Assembly: GCF_900103535.1 (NCBI RefSeq)
Contig: NZ_FNHQ01000001.1
Location: forward strand, 83,268 to 147,267
DNA length: 64,000 bases
Source: Megasphaera paucivorans
Lineage (GTDB): Bacteria; Bacillota; Negativicutes; Veillonellales; Megasphaeraceae
Direction: 5' to 3'
The notes under the pieces are model-generated. The model ran no database searches. It was not told the origin of the DNA and worked only from the letters and a program-made list of their open reading frames with translations. Made by a program: the position numbers and the translations under genes. Positions 36,047 to 44,062 of the stretch are shown here, in pieces. Position 1 is the stretch's first letter. Each line of letters opens with the position of its first letter.

Positions 36047-36310
36047 TTAATAAAAACCTCCTCGTTTCACGCTGCGTACAAACACAGCCAGCCAAACAAT
36101 GGTTACGATTACATTAAATCCAAAAATGGATACATTCCATTCTTGGAATACTTGATAATACGAATAACAAAGAGCAACAAATCCCATGCTGAAAAAAAGA
36201 ATAGTCATTTTATCTAGCCCAGCTAAAGACTGTTTCCAAGTCTTCTTGCTTTTATTTCGTTTTAAATCATTTCGTTTTAAATCATTTCGCTTTTTACGTT
36301 TACGACTCAT
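36047..36310 (-). CDS. Small basic membrane protein with a KRNDL repeat
   Basis: This 87-residue protein has a very basic N-terminus with a directly repeated KRNDL/LKRN motif, then two membrane helices (about residues 36-54 and 62-78). It is not recognised. The coding repeat is 15 bp and near-identical (ATGATTTAAAACGAA-type units), so copy number could drift in frame. It lies 42 bp upstream of the AEC transporter and may be co-transcribed with it. Confidence 0.5.
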   Translation of the reverse strand: MSRKRKKRNDLKRNDLKRNKSKKTWKQSLAGLDKMTILFFSMGFVALCYSYYQVFQEWNVSIFGFNVIVTIVWLAVFVRSVKRGGFY

Positions 36311-36424
36311 TAAACGATACCTCTGCTTCTATTATATTTTATAGATAAAACCCATCATAAGTTCTATTGTATAAGAATAAACGCAACTTGACAAGAAAAC
36401 TACATTTAATTATACTCATTAATT

Positions 36425-37909
36425 TTATTCTTTAAATAAAAATTCCATTAAAAAATGATATTTTTCATATAATTCCGCTAATTGTTCGACAGAGTATTCC
36501 TTGTAATGTTTCGACTGTGTCTGACTATCAAAAAAATTCTGTAAACAGCGCAAAAGAATCACACTATTGACAAAATAAATGGGTAATGTATTTTCATGAA
36601 TACAATGCACATTTTTCTTTAAAAATCCAGTAGAATAATTCGTATTAAATGACAAATTCGTAAAATTAGTCCCACTATATTTTTCTGTCGTCGGGAGCAG
36701 CACGCCGAAAACAATAGCCGGATTAGATTTCATCTCATCCAAAATATGTTTCATATGCAATCGCCGTTCTTCCGTCGACAATTGATAAGAAAAATCAGTT
36801 AAATGAATATACCCCGTTTCCAAATACCGAATAATGGAATTTGTAGGAAGCATAAAACGTAACGATACGCGGTTAACAACAGTTTCCCATATCGCATGAA
36901 CTCGCTGTACCCATTCCTCCGTTGCCGGTTCAAGATTACCCATTTTTGCAGCTTTTAGTAAAGACTGAAAAACTTCATCCGGCAAAAGAAACTCGAATCC
37001 ATTCGCACAAAAGAAAAAAAACTTATCCGATGCGTAAAATGTATCTCTAAATCCAAACCGATCCATCCCCAGCGTCTTCTTCGGCTGCAGTACAATAGGC
37101 TGCGTCATAATAAAAGATTTGCACTTATTATAAATATCTTTTACCTGATGTGAGTCATAAACAACCATACTCATATCAATGTAGCCCTCCGCATTGACAT
37201 AATACAAAATAACCGCTTTATTTTCTATGGCAATGATATTATCATATAGCTTTGAGGATTTTTCATAAATAGTAAAATCAAAATCTAAAAAATCATTTAA
37301 ACATTGAAATATACTTCCTGTTGCATTAATAGAGTCTTTCTGCAATTCATTTAAATTTAACGCAACATGAATATTACACGGAAATTCTTTCATTTTTATA
37401 TCATAAAATATTTGCCAAAAATGATTTTTAACTAAATTTAAAAAATCACCGGTAATAACAATATTCGCCGGTTCTGCCAACTCTTCAAGCTTTGATCTTA
37501 CTATATGCTGTATTAACGTCTGACATTCTGACATTCCTATGGAAAGACTGGAATGTTCAACAGTAACTGTATTATTGCAATCTTGCTTCTCTTTCAAAGA
37601 AGCGCGGTAGGCATTCCCTAAATATTGATAAATCGTAAAGGATAAATCTTCTTCTCCCCATTCATCGGAATGTAAAAATACTCTTGAAAATTCTTTTCGC
37701 TGCTTTTGTTTAAGTATGATGGAAGCAAGAAAATCAGCAATTTTTTGATTAATGCAATCTACATTTTTAGCTGCCGGCAGCCGTGCTCCGGTCGTCCATT
37801 TACTTACATAGGATAAATCATATTCTATTGCCTGCGATAACACATTATATCGAACATGTGCAAAATCTAATAATTTTTTTAAGGCCTCCGCATATTTTTT
37901 TATTTCCAT
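36425..37909 (-). CDS. Large uncharacterised regulator with N-terminal XRE-type helix-turn-helix
   Basis: In this 494-residue protein the first ~65 residues look like a Cro/XRE DNA-binding domain (VLSQAIEYDLSYVSKWTTGARLP). The remaining ~430 residues match no family I recognise and contain no membrane segment; they may sense a ligand or mediate oligomerisation. It lies downstream of the GntP permease and CoA genes on the same strand, separated by a terminator. A perfect 17-bp palindrome sits at its own promoter. I infer a local regulator of the organic-acid cluster; there is no direct proof. Confidence 0.6.
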   Translation of the reverse strand: MEIKKYAEALKKLLDFAHVRYNVLSQAIEYDLSYVSKWTTGARLPAAKNVDCINQKIADFLASIILKQKQRKEFSRVFLHSDEWGEEDLSFTIYQYLGNAYRASLKEKQDCNNTVTVEHSSLSIGMSECQTLIQHIVRSKLEELAEPANIVITGDFLNLVKNHFWQIFYDIKMKEFPCNIHVALNLNELQKDSINATGSIFQCLNDFLDFDFTIYEKSSKLYDNIIAIENKAVILYYVNAEGYIDMSMVVYDSHQVKDIYNKCKSFIMTQPIVLQPKKTLGMDRFGFRDTFYASDKFFFFCANGFEFLLPDEVFQSLLKAAKMGNLEPATEEWVQRVHAIWETVVNRVSLRFMLPTNSIIRYLETGYIHLTDFSYQLSTEERRLHMKHILDEMKSNPAIVFGVLLPTTEKYSGTNFTNLSFNTNYSTGFLKKNVHCIHENTLPIYFVNSVILLRCLQNFFDSQTQSKHYKEYSVEQLAELYEKYHFLMEFLFKE

Positions 37910-38015
37910 TACATCTCACCTTCTTTTATGTAGTAACCAACCCCTTGATTTACCTCAACCTCGTCCCCTCTGTTCAATGTGTTCATTATATCATTAAATA
38001 ACAAATTAATTATAG

Positions 38016-38032
38016 TTTTGTATCATACAAAA
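38016..38032. promoter_or_regulatory. 17-bp perfect palindrome upstream of the XRE-type regulator
   Basis: TTTTGTAT-C-ATACAAAA lies just upstream of two TATAAT-like boxes (38009-38014 and 37985-37990, minus strand) of the regulator gene. It is a candidate operator for autoregulation. It overlaps the T-run of the preceding terminator. Confidence 0.55.
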
Positions 38033-38062
38033 AAGGCAAAACAGAAATAAATCTGCTCCGCC
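38027..38062 (-). terminator. Intrinsic terminator of the GntP permease gene
   Basis: On the minus strand GGCGGAGCAGA pairs fully (three G-U pairs) with TCTGTTTTGCC, followed by TTTTTT. It sits about 30 bp after the permease stop. Confidence 0.7.
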
Positions 38063-38094
38063 CTTGTATTTAAACAAGCTGTCATTTTAAAATA

Positions 38095-39492
38095 TTACAC
38101 AATCCCTGTAACCATATACAAGAAAACAGCAAAAAATGCCATTGCAAATTTTAATAACGTAATACCAAAGATATCCATATATGATTCTCTATGGGTTAAC
38201 CCGCAAATAGCCAGTGTCGTAATAATTGCACCATTATGAGGCAGTGTATCCATTCCTCCGGCCGCCATGGATGCAACGCGATGCAGTACTTCCGGAGGAA
38301 TACCTGCGGCGGTAACCGCTTGCAGCCAATGCGCGCTGAATATTTCAAGAGCAATTCCCAGTCCGCCTGTCGCAGACCCGGTAATGGCTGCCAAAACATT
38401 AACCATAATAGCTGCATTTAATAACGGCATGCCTTCCCCTATGCTGTATAAAGAATTGGCAATTTCCGTAAAGCCTGGCAAAGAGGAAATAACACTGCCA
38501 TACCCTACTTCAGATGCTGTATTCATAATAGCCAGCAAAGATCCAATAGCACCTGCATTTAATGCCGTTTTCAGACTAACTGACTTCGGCATAAATCGAT
38601 ACCCCAGCGAACAGGACATAATAATAGCAATTAGCAAACCTATAATTAATGACCAAATAGAAATGACGCTTTTTACAGTTTTTGCCGTAAGCGGCAGGCC
38701 TGCTTTTTGAAAAGGTGCTACTAAAGCTTGATCCCAAGTAAAAACAAAGGAAAGATAGAAACTGACCGCCAGAACAGCAATAAGCGGTAACACAGACAGA
38801 TACCAGGGCGGCGTTAATTGATCCGGATCAATCGTTGCTTCGTTCAACGTATGATTTCCATATCCTTCCCCTTTTTTAACTGCAACTTTCCTTCTCCAAT
38901 TCAAATACACATAGCAAATAACTAACGTTATAACCCCGCAGATAGTTCCTAATTTAGGTGCAGCATAAATAGTCGTTCCCAAATAAACCGTAGGAATAAT
39001 ATTTTGCAATTGAGGCGTTCCTGGCGCCGAATCCATGACCATGGTCAAAAGTCCCGCCGTTAATACTGCCGGTATTAATCGTTTAGGTATTTCTGCTTCT
39101 TTAAATACGGCAGCCGCAAAGGGATAGATAGCAAATACAGCTACATATACACTGACTCCGCCATACGCTAAAATAATACAAACAGCCATTACCGACAAAA
39201 TGGCTTTATCTTTTCCAAGTTTACGGATAACCTCTTCCGCTATGCTTCTCGCCATACCGGTTACTTCCATCACCTTTCCAAAGACAGCACCTAATAAAAA
39301 TATAGGAAAAAATGATTTAACAAATACGACAGACTTTCCCATAAATAATTCGGTATACGCCGGCAATACATGGTAATCCGCCATACTAGCGGCAACTAAA
39401 GCACATACTGGAGCAAATAAGATGACCGAAAACCCGCGATATGCAATCGTCACCAACAAACATAAACTAATGATGATCATAATAACATCCAT
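38095..39492 (-). CDS. GntP-family organic acid permease
   Basis: This 465-residue protein has about 12 membrane helices. The MDSAPGTPQLQNIIPTVYLGT segment near residue 155 and GSATGGLGIALE with MDTLPHNGAIITTL near the end are family features. GntP proteins import gluconate, fructuronate, glycerate or 3-hydroxybutyrate with protons. The neighbouring CoA-transferase, crotonase and acyl-CoA dehydrogenase favour a short-chain hydroxy or unsaturated carboxylate over a sugar acid. A GAGGAGG site precedes the ATG, and a terminator-like hairpin lies between crotonase and this gene. Confidence 0.83.
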   Translation of the reverse strand: MDVIMIIISLCLLVTIAYRGFSVILFAPVCALVAASMADYHVLPAYTELFMGKSVVFVKSFFPIFLLGAVFGKVMEVTGMARSIAEEVIRKLGKDKAILSVMAVCIILAYGGVSVYVAVFAIYPFAAAVFKEAEIPKRLIPAVLTAGLLTMVMDSAPGTPQLQNIIPTVYLGTTIYAAPKLGTICGVITLVICYVYLNWRRKVAVKKGEGYGNHTLNEATIDPDQLTPPWYLSVLPLIAVLAVSFYLSFVFTWDQALVAPFQKAGLPLTAKTVKSVISIWSLIIGLLIAIIMSCSLGYRFMPKSVSLKTALNAGAIGSLLAIMNTASEVGYGSVISSLPGFTEIANSLYSIGEGMPLLNAAIMVNVLAAITGSATGGLGIALEIFSAHWLQAVTAAGIPPEVLHRVASMAAGGMDTLPHNGAIITTLAICGLTHRESYMDIFGITLLKFAMAFFAVFLYMVTGIV

Positions 39493-39523
39493 ACTACATT
39501 ACCTCCTCGGTTCTTCTATTGCG

Positions 39524-39570
39524 AAAAAGCTGTGAATTAAGTTGTTCCATATTATGTAATTCACAGCTTT
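39524..39570 (-). terminator. Terminator/attenuator hairpin between crotonase and GntP permease
   Basis: A perfect 14-bp stem, AAAGCTGTGAATTA/TAATTCACAGCTTT (39526-39539 and 39557-39570), is followed by TTTTTCG on the minus strand. No separate permease promoter is evident in the ~30 bp that follow, so the permease may depend on read-through. Confidence 0.8.
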
Positions 39571-39585
39571 CTGTCCATTTAAAAT

Positions 39586-40368
39586 TTATTGTCCTGTAAA
39601 CTTGGGTTTTCTTTTTTCAACAAATGCACCCATTCCTTCTTTTTGGTCCGCAGTTGCAAAACAAATCGCAAACACTTCATCTTCATAAGCAATTCCGGTT
39701 ACGATATCACAATTTAATCCGCGATTAATTGCCGCTTTTGAAAGCTGGACTGCAATAGATCCTTTAGATGCAATCAACTTCGCTGTTTTCATTACTTCTT
39801 CCATCAAACACGCCTGCGGGAAGACTTCATTTACCAAGCCTATATCAAGCGCTTTTTGTGCATCAATGATTTTCGCTGTATAAATCATTTCTTTCCCCTG
39901 TCCGCGGCCTACTACTCTCGGCAACCGCTGCGTTCCGCCAAATCCAGGAGTAACTCCCAATCCAACCTCAGGCTGACCAAATTTTGCATTATCTGAAGCA
40001 TATCGAAAATCGCAAGCACAGGCAAGTTCACACCCACCGCCTAAAGCATATCCGTTGACAGCGGCAATAACTGGTTGTGGAAGATTTTCTATGCGCGTAA
40101 AGGTGTCCTGTGCCATTTTTCCGAATAAACGCCCTTCTATCGGAGTCATATTCGACATGGCAACAATATCCGCACCTGCCACAAAAGACGTATTGCCGCT
40201 ACCCGTAACAATAACAACTTGTATATCTTTCGACTTTTCAATTAGTCCTATGCATGCATTTAATTCTTCTACGGTCTCCGGATTCAGTGCATTCAAGGCT
40301 TTCGGCCGATTGATCATTACAGTAGCAATACCTTCTTCTTCTTTATATATTACGTTATTAAATTCCAT
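39586..40368 (-). CDS. Enoyl-CoA hydratase (crotonase family)
   Basis: This crotonase has about 260 residues. The oxyanion-hole segments NTSFVAGADI and NGYALGGGCELA and the second catalytic glutamate in KFGQPEVGLGVTPGFGGTQRL are all present, so both acid/base glutamates of a hydratase are kept. It hydrates or dehydrates a short-chain enoyl/3-hydroxyacyl-CoA. The ATG at 40368 with GAGGTGG 5 bases upstream is preferred over a GTG at 40377. It comes 20 bp after the CoA-transferase and is comparable to CaiD in the carnitine pathway. Confidence 0.9.
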   Translation of the reverse strand: MEFNNVIYKEEEGIATVMINRPKALNALNPETVEELNACIGLIEKSKDIQVVIVTGSGNTSFVAGADIVAMSNMTPIEGRLFGKMAQDTFTRIENLPQPVIAAVNGYALGGGCELACACDFRYASDNAKFGQPEVGLGVTPGFGGTQRLPRVVGRGQGKEMIYTAKIIDAQKALDIGLVNEVFPQACLMEEVMKTAKLIASKGSIAVQLSKAAINRGLNCDIVTGIAYEDEVFAICFATADQKEGMGAFVEKRKPKFTGQ

Positions 40369-40388
40369 ATAAGCCACCTCATATACTG

Positions 40389-41627
40389 TTATTTACTTCT
40401 TGTTATGATTCCCTTGTCGAGATACTGTTGAATCACTTCCTCTGTATAGCCATATTCTTTTAATATGGCTATACTGTCTTGACCAATTTTCGGCGCCGGA
40501 CAATTTACTGTCGGTTTAATCTCATCTGCTGCTGCCGGTTCCGACAAACAAAACCGCACGGGTGTCATAGCTTGTTTTGTCTTTGTCCCATCAAAATTCA
40601 TAACGGGCACGATATACTCGTTCTCCAGTGCTTGCGGATCTGTTAAGGTATCCTTTACATGACGGATACAATCATATGCAATATCCGCTTTCTTCAAACG
40701 CTCTTCCATTTCTTCTCTTGTATGTCCGGCAAAAGCTTGTCCAATAATTTCCACCAATTCCGGTGCATTTTTTTTCGCATCAACAAATTTATAAAACCGG
40801 GGGTCATCAACCAAATCCGGTCGCCCTGCAACATCTTTCATCAGAGTATTATAGTATCTCTCATGCTCCAATATGCTGATATATATCCAGTTGCCATCGG
40901 CACATTTAAAACTATCCATAACCGGAGACATGGGATTTTTCCTTGTTTTAGGATATTCATCACCATATTGAGTTGCTACGACCAGCGCGCTGCTGTTCCA
41001 AATTGCTTGGGCAAATAACGACACCATAATCTTACAGCCTTTTCCCGTTTGTACCTTATTGAATAACGCTGCTGCAATTCCTCCTGCCAAAGAGCAAGAA
41101 GTCGTAGCATCTCCAAATCCATAGGGTGCGTTAATGGGTGAAGTATCTTTTTCCGCAAAATCCATCATAGCACCGGACCTCGCCCAAAAAGCAACTACAT
41201 CAAACCCCGGATTGTCCTTGGCCGGTCCAAAATCACCATATCCATTCAGCTGTGCCCAGATAATATGCGGATATTTTTTATTTATTGTTTCATAATCAAG
41301 ACCTAAACGTTTTAATGCTCCCGTTCTATAGCTTGATACAAACACATCGGCGGTTTCCAATAATGTATCCAATATGGATTGACCTTCTTCTGTTTTCAAG
41401 TTAAGGGACAATCCTCTTTTATTTGCATTATATGTATCATATAAGGGATTGCAATTCTCATCAACAGGCGCTTTTAACGAGGTTCCCGAACTGCGGATCG
41501 GATCGCCAAACGGCGGCTCCACTTTAATAACATCAGCTCCCCAGTCAGCCAATATTTTTGCAGCACCCGGTCCTGCCACAAAATAGGTTAAATCAATTAC
41601 TTTTACTCCTTTTAAAGGATGAAACAT
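40389..41627 (-). CDS. Class III (CaiB/BaiF) CoA-transferase
   Basis: This protein of about 412 residues starts FHPLKGVKVIDLTYFVAGPGAAKILADWGADVIKVEPP, the standard family opening (quoted in pieces: GVKVIDLTYF, GADVIKVEPP). NKRGLSLNLKT and PGFDVVAFWARSGAM follow; the catalytic Asp is expected in that second segment. Class III enzymes move CoA between carboxylic acids in a ternary complex. The ATG at 41627 has AAGGAG 8 bases upstream. It lies between the acyl-CoA dehydrogenase and crotonase, as CaiB does between CaiA and CaiD-type partners. Confidence 0.9.
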   Translation of the reverse strand: MFHPLKGVKVIDLTYFVAGPGAAKILADWGADVIKVEPPFGDPIRSSGTSLKAPVDENCNPLYDTYNANKRGLSLNLKTEEGQSILDTLLETADVFVSSYRTGALKRLGLDYETINKKYPHIIWAQLNGYGDFGPAKDNPGFDVVAFWARSGAMMDFAEKDTSPINAPYGFGDATTSCSLAGGIAAALFNKVQTGKGCKIMVSLFAQAIWNSSALVVATQYGDEYPKTRKNPMSPVMDSFKCADGNWIYISILEHERYYNTLMKDVAGRPDLVDDPRFYKFVDAKKNAPELVEIIGQAFAGHTREEMEERLKKADIAYDCIRHVKDTLTDPQALENEYIVPVMNFDGTKTKQAMTPVRFCLSEPAAADEIKPTVNCPAPKIGQDSIAILKEYGYTEEVIQQYLDKGIITRSK

Positions 41628-41661
41628 AGCATACACTCCTTTTTATAATATATTCAATGTA

Positions 41662-42795
41662 TTATTTTAATATTTCACGGCTGATAACAACTCGTTGAAT
41701 TTGATTCGTCCCTTCATAAATTTGTGTGATTTTAGCATCGCGCATCATTCTTTCAACAGGATACTCTCTGGAATACCCATATCCCCCCATAATTTGTATA
41801 GCATTTAAAGCTACTTGTACCGCCATATCAGAAGCAAATGTCTTTGCCATTGCCGCCTCTGTTCCAAACTTCACATTTGCATCCTTTAATTCGGCTGCAT
41901 GATAGGTCAGTTGTCTAGCTGCTTCAATTTGAATTGCCATATCTGCCAACATAAATCCAATAGATTGATTTACACAGATGGGTTTACCAAACTGTTCTCT
42001 CACCTTAGCATAATTTCGAGCCTCTTCATAAGCTCCTGCAGCAATTCCCGTCGCCAATGCAGCAATTCCAATCCGCGCAACATCCAATGTCATCATAGCA
42101 ATCTTAAAACCTTCCCCATCCTTACCTAACTGATTTTCTAAAGGGATTCTGCATTTATCAAAAATAAGCTCTGTTGTCGAAGAAGCCCGAATACCCATTT
42201 TAGATTCATGTTTACCAATAGAAAAACCGGGAGTTTCCTTTTCTATAATAAAAGCGGCCAATCCTTTAACCCCTTTAGCCCTATCTTTCGTAGCAAATAC
42301 AACAAACGTATCCGCAGCTCCGCCATTGCTAATGAAGCATTTACTGCCATGTATAACATACTCTTTTCCATCCTGTACTGCTGTCGTTGCCACTTTAGCC
42401 GCATCAGAACCTGCCCCCGCCTCAGTCAAAGCAAACGCTCCAATGGAGTTTCCCGCAGCTAACGAAGGAATATATTTTTCTTTTTGTGCATCTGTTCCAA
42501 ACATAAGAATAGGCAATATTCCCGCTGCATTATGGACAGCCACAATAGTAGCTGTAGATGCACAACCTTTGGCAATTTCTTCCAGAGCCGCCACACTCGA
42601 CACCATATCCATGTCAGCTCCATCATATTTTTCAGGAACTGACATTCCCATAAACCCTAACTTTCCTAACTGTTTTATGTTTTCCCAAGGAAATTCTTCC
42701 GTCTCGTCATATTGTTTCGCCATAGGAGCAATTATTTTTTTTGTAATATCACCAGCTACCTTTTGAATGGCTTTTTGTTCTTCATTTAAAAACAT
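41662..42795 (-). CDS. Short-chain acyl-CoA dehydrogenase
   Basis: This 377-residue flavoprotein has FALTEAGAGSDAAKV and GSKCFISNGG FAD-binding segments, MGIRASSTTEL, and the catalytic base in IYEGTNQIQR at about residue 363, as in butyryl-CoA dehydrogenases. It oxidises acyl-CoA or, when coupled to an electron donor, reduces enoyl-CoA. No etfAB genes are in the window, so electron-transfer partners must lie elsewhere. It is the first gene of the CoA-linked cluster, with a GAGGAG site and a promoter ~55 bp upstream. Confidence 0.93.
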   Translation of the reverse strand: MFLNEEQKAIQKVAGDITKKIIAPMAKQYDETEEFPWENIKQLGKLGFMGMSVPEKYDGADMDMVSSVAALEEIAKGCASTATIVAVHNAAGILPILMFGTDAQKEKYIPSLAAGNSIGAFALTEAGAGSDAAKVATTAVQDGKEYVIHGSKCFISNGGAADTFVVFATKDRAKGVKGLAAFIIEKETPGFSIGKHESKMGIRASSTTELIFDKCRIPLENQLGKDGEGFKIAMMTLDVARIGIAALATGIAAGAYEEARNYAKVREQFGKPICVNQSIGFMLADMAIQIEAARQLTYHAAELKDANVKFGTEAAMAKTFASDMAVQVALNAIQIMGGYGYSREYPVERMMRDAKITQIYEGTNQIQRVVISREILK

Positions 42796-42820
42796 GTACT
42801 CATCTCCTCATTTTGTATTT

Positions 42821-42918
42821 AGTATGCATACTTGTATTATTTATGATTTTATTATAACTATTAAAAAATGGAACTATAGACACAAGTACTAGACATCTTT
42901 GTAGTGATTTTTTTCACA
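42821..42918 (-). promoter_or_regulatory. Promoter region of the acyl-CoA dehydrogenase cluster with CRP/FNR-like site and palindrome
   Basis: A perfect TATAAT (42851-42856) has only a weak -35. About 55 bp upstream of it lies TGTGA-N6-TCACT (42903-42918), close to the CRP/FNR-family consensus. Downstream of the -10 is a perfect 12-bp palindrome, AGTATGCATACT (42821-42832). The layout suggests activation from upstream and repression from within the leader. Confidence 0.55.
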
Positions 42919-42983
42919 ATTAATATCAACTTATTCCATATTTCATATGCTTGACATCACTATATGTCCATTTTGTCCAGACA

Positions 42984-43032
42984 ATAAAAAAATCCTTATC
43001 AAGTCATTACATAGTAATAACTTGATAAGGAT
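42984..43032 (-). terminator. Intrinsic terminator of the esterase gene
   Basis: ATCCTTATCAAGT/ACTTGATAAGGAT, extended by ATTAC/GTAAT, is followed by TTTTTTTATT on the minus strand. Confidence 0.9.
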
Positions 43033-43054
43033 CTTTATAAAAATTACTTACCCT

Positions 43055-44062
43055 TCATCTTTTTTGTTTGAACAGCCAGTCACGCAGCGCATCAATTTCA
43101 TATACCTGATCAAAATAAGACGGATACTCCTTCGGATTAATTTTATCAAAAGGAACATTCCCTAAAGCAAAAGAAGCAAAATAAACATGGGATTTTTTAT
43201 TTTTTGATATTTCCTTGTCAATTTCTTTTGTTAACTCCTTAGAATCTTTCTTTACATCTAATTGCATAGCAACAGCATTCGCTCCTGATGATTTCATCAA
43301 AGGCAGCAGTTCGTTTTGTCCTGCCATAGCCTGTGAATCTCCGGCCGCAGCAATATAGAAAAAGTTCTGTGCTCCTAACGGTTTAAGCTGTGCTGCACTC
43401 CATTGACCTGATACAACAAGCGCTGCAGCATATAAATCAGGATTCTCAGCCGCCAAATACATCGTCAACATGCCACCCATAGATTGTCCGGTTCCATAAA
43501 TGCGTTTTTCATCAATTCCGTATTGAAGTGCAACAGAATGGATCAATCGGGCAGTTGCTTCTGCCTCATCACTGACTTTATACCCATCCTGATCATCAAT
43601 TACTACCTTTTTATACTGTGGTACAAGGACAAAACAGGGGTGCTTTTTTTGTTCCTGTTTAGTTGCCCAAATAATACCGCCGTATCCTTGCTTCAAAGGA
43701 GCCTGTACATCTTCTCCCACCGTACGGGCATCCCCGATAAATACGACCAGAGGATAATTTATGATGCCGCCAGGTCTATATTCTGCCGGTATATACAAAT
43801 TATAAGATATAAAAGTTCCCGTTTTCCGATCATGATAAGAATATTGATGGAAATTTCCCTGTGTCTCTTTTATCATATCCTGCAATTTCTTATCTGCACG
43901 TCCTTCCGACGCGGCAAATTGCATATCCTTTTTGTCCACAGAAAGTACGTGATGTTTTTCTGCCTGTCCTGATACTGTCGAAATTCCATCAGCAGCCAAG
44001 CTCAGTCCGCCGATCTGACAAGCAAAAATCAAGGCTATCAATAGCTTTCCCGCGCTTTTCAT
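43055..44062 (-). CDS. Secreted alpha/beta hydrolase (predicted peptidase/esterase family)
   Basis: This 335-residue protein has an N-terminal signal peptide (KLLIALIFACQIGGLSLAA, cleavage likely after about residue 24). A mature alpha/beta hydrolase domain follows. The nucleophile elbow is GTGQSMGGM near residue 190, and LVVFIGDARTVG is near residue 105. It resembles the esterase/PHB-depolymerase-like predicted peptidases. The start codon overlaps the gltX stop (TAATG), so it is translationally coupled to a tRNA synthetase, an unusual pairing for an exported enzyme. Substrate unknown. Confidence 0.75.
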   Translation of the reverse strand: MKSAGKLLIALIFACQIGGLSLAADGISTVSGQAEKHHVLSVDKKDMQFAASEGRADKKLQDMIKETQGNFHQYSYHDRKTGTFISYNLYIPAEYRPGGIINYPLVVFIGDARTVGEDVQAPLKQGYGGIIWATKQEQKKHPCFVLVPQYKKVVIDDQDGYKVSDEAEATARLIHSVALQYGIDEKRIYGTGQSMGGMLTMYLAAENPDLYAAALVVSGQWSAAQLKPLGAQNFFYIAAAGDSQAMAGQNELLPLMKSSGANAVAMQLDVKKDSKELTKEIDKEISKNKKSHVYFASFALGNVPFDKINPKEYPSYFDQVYEIDALRDWLFKQKR

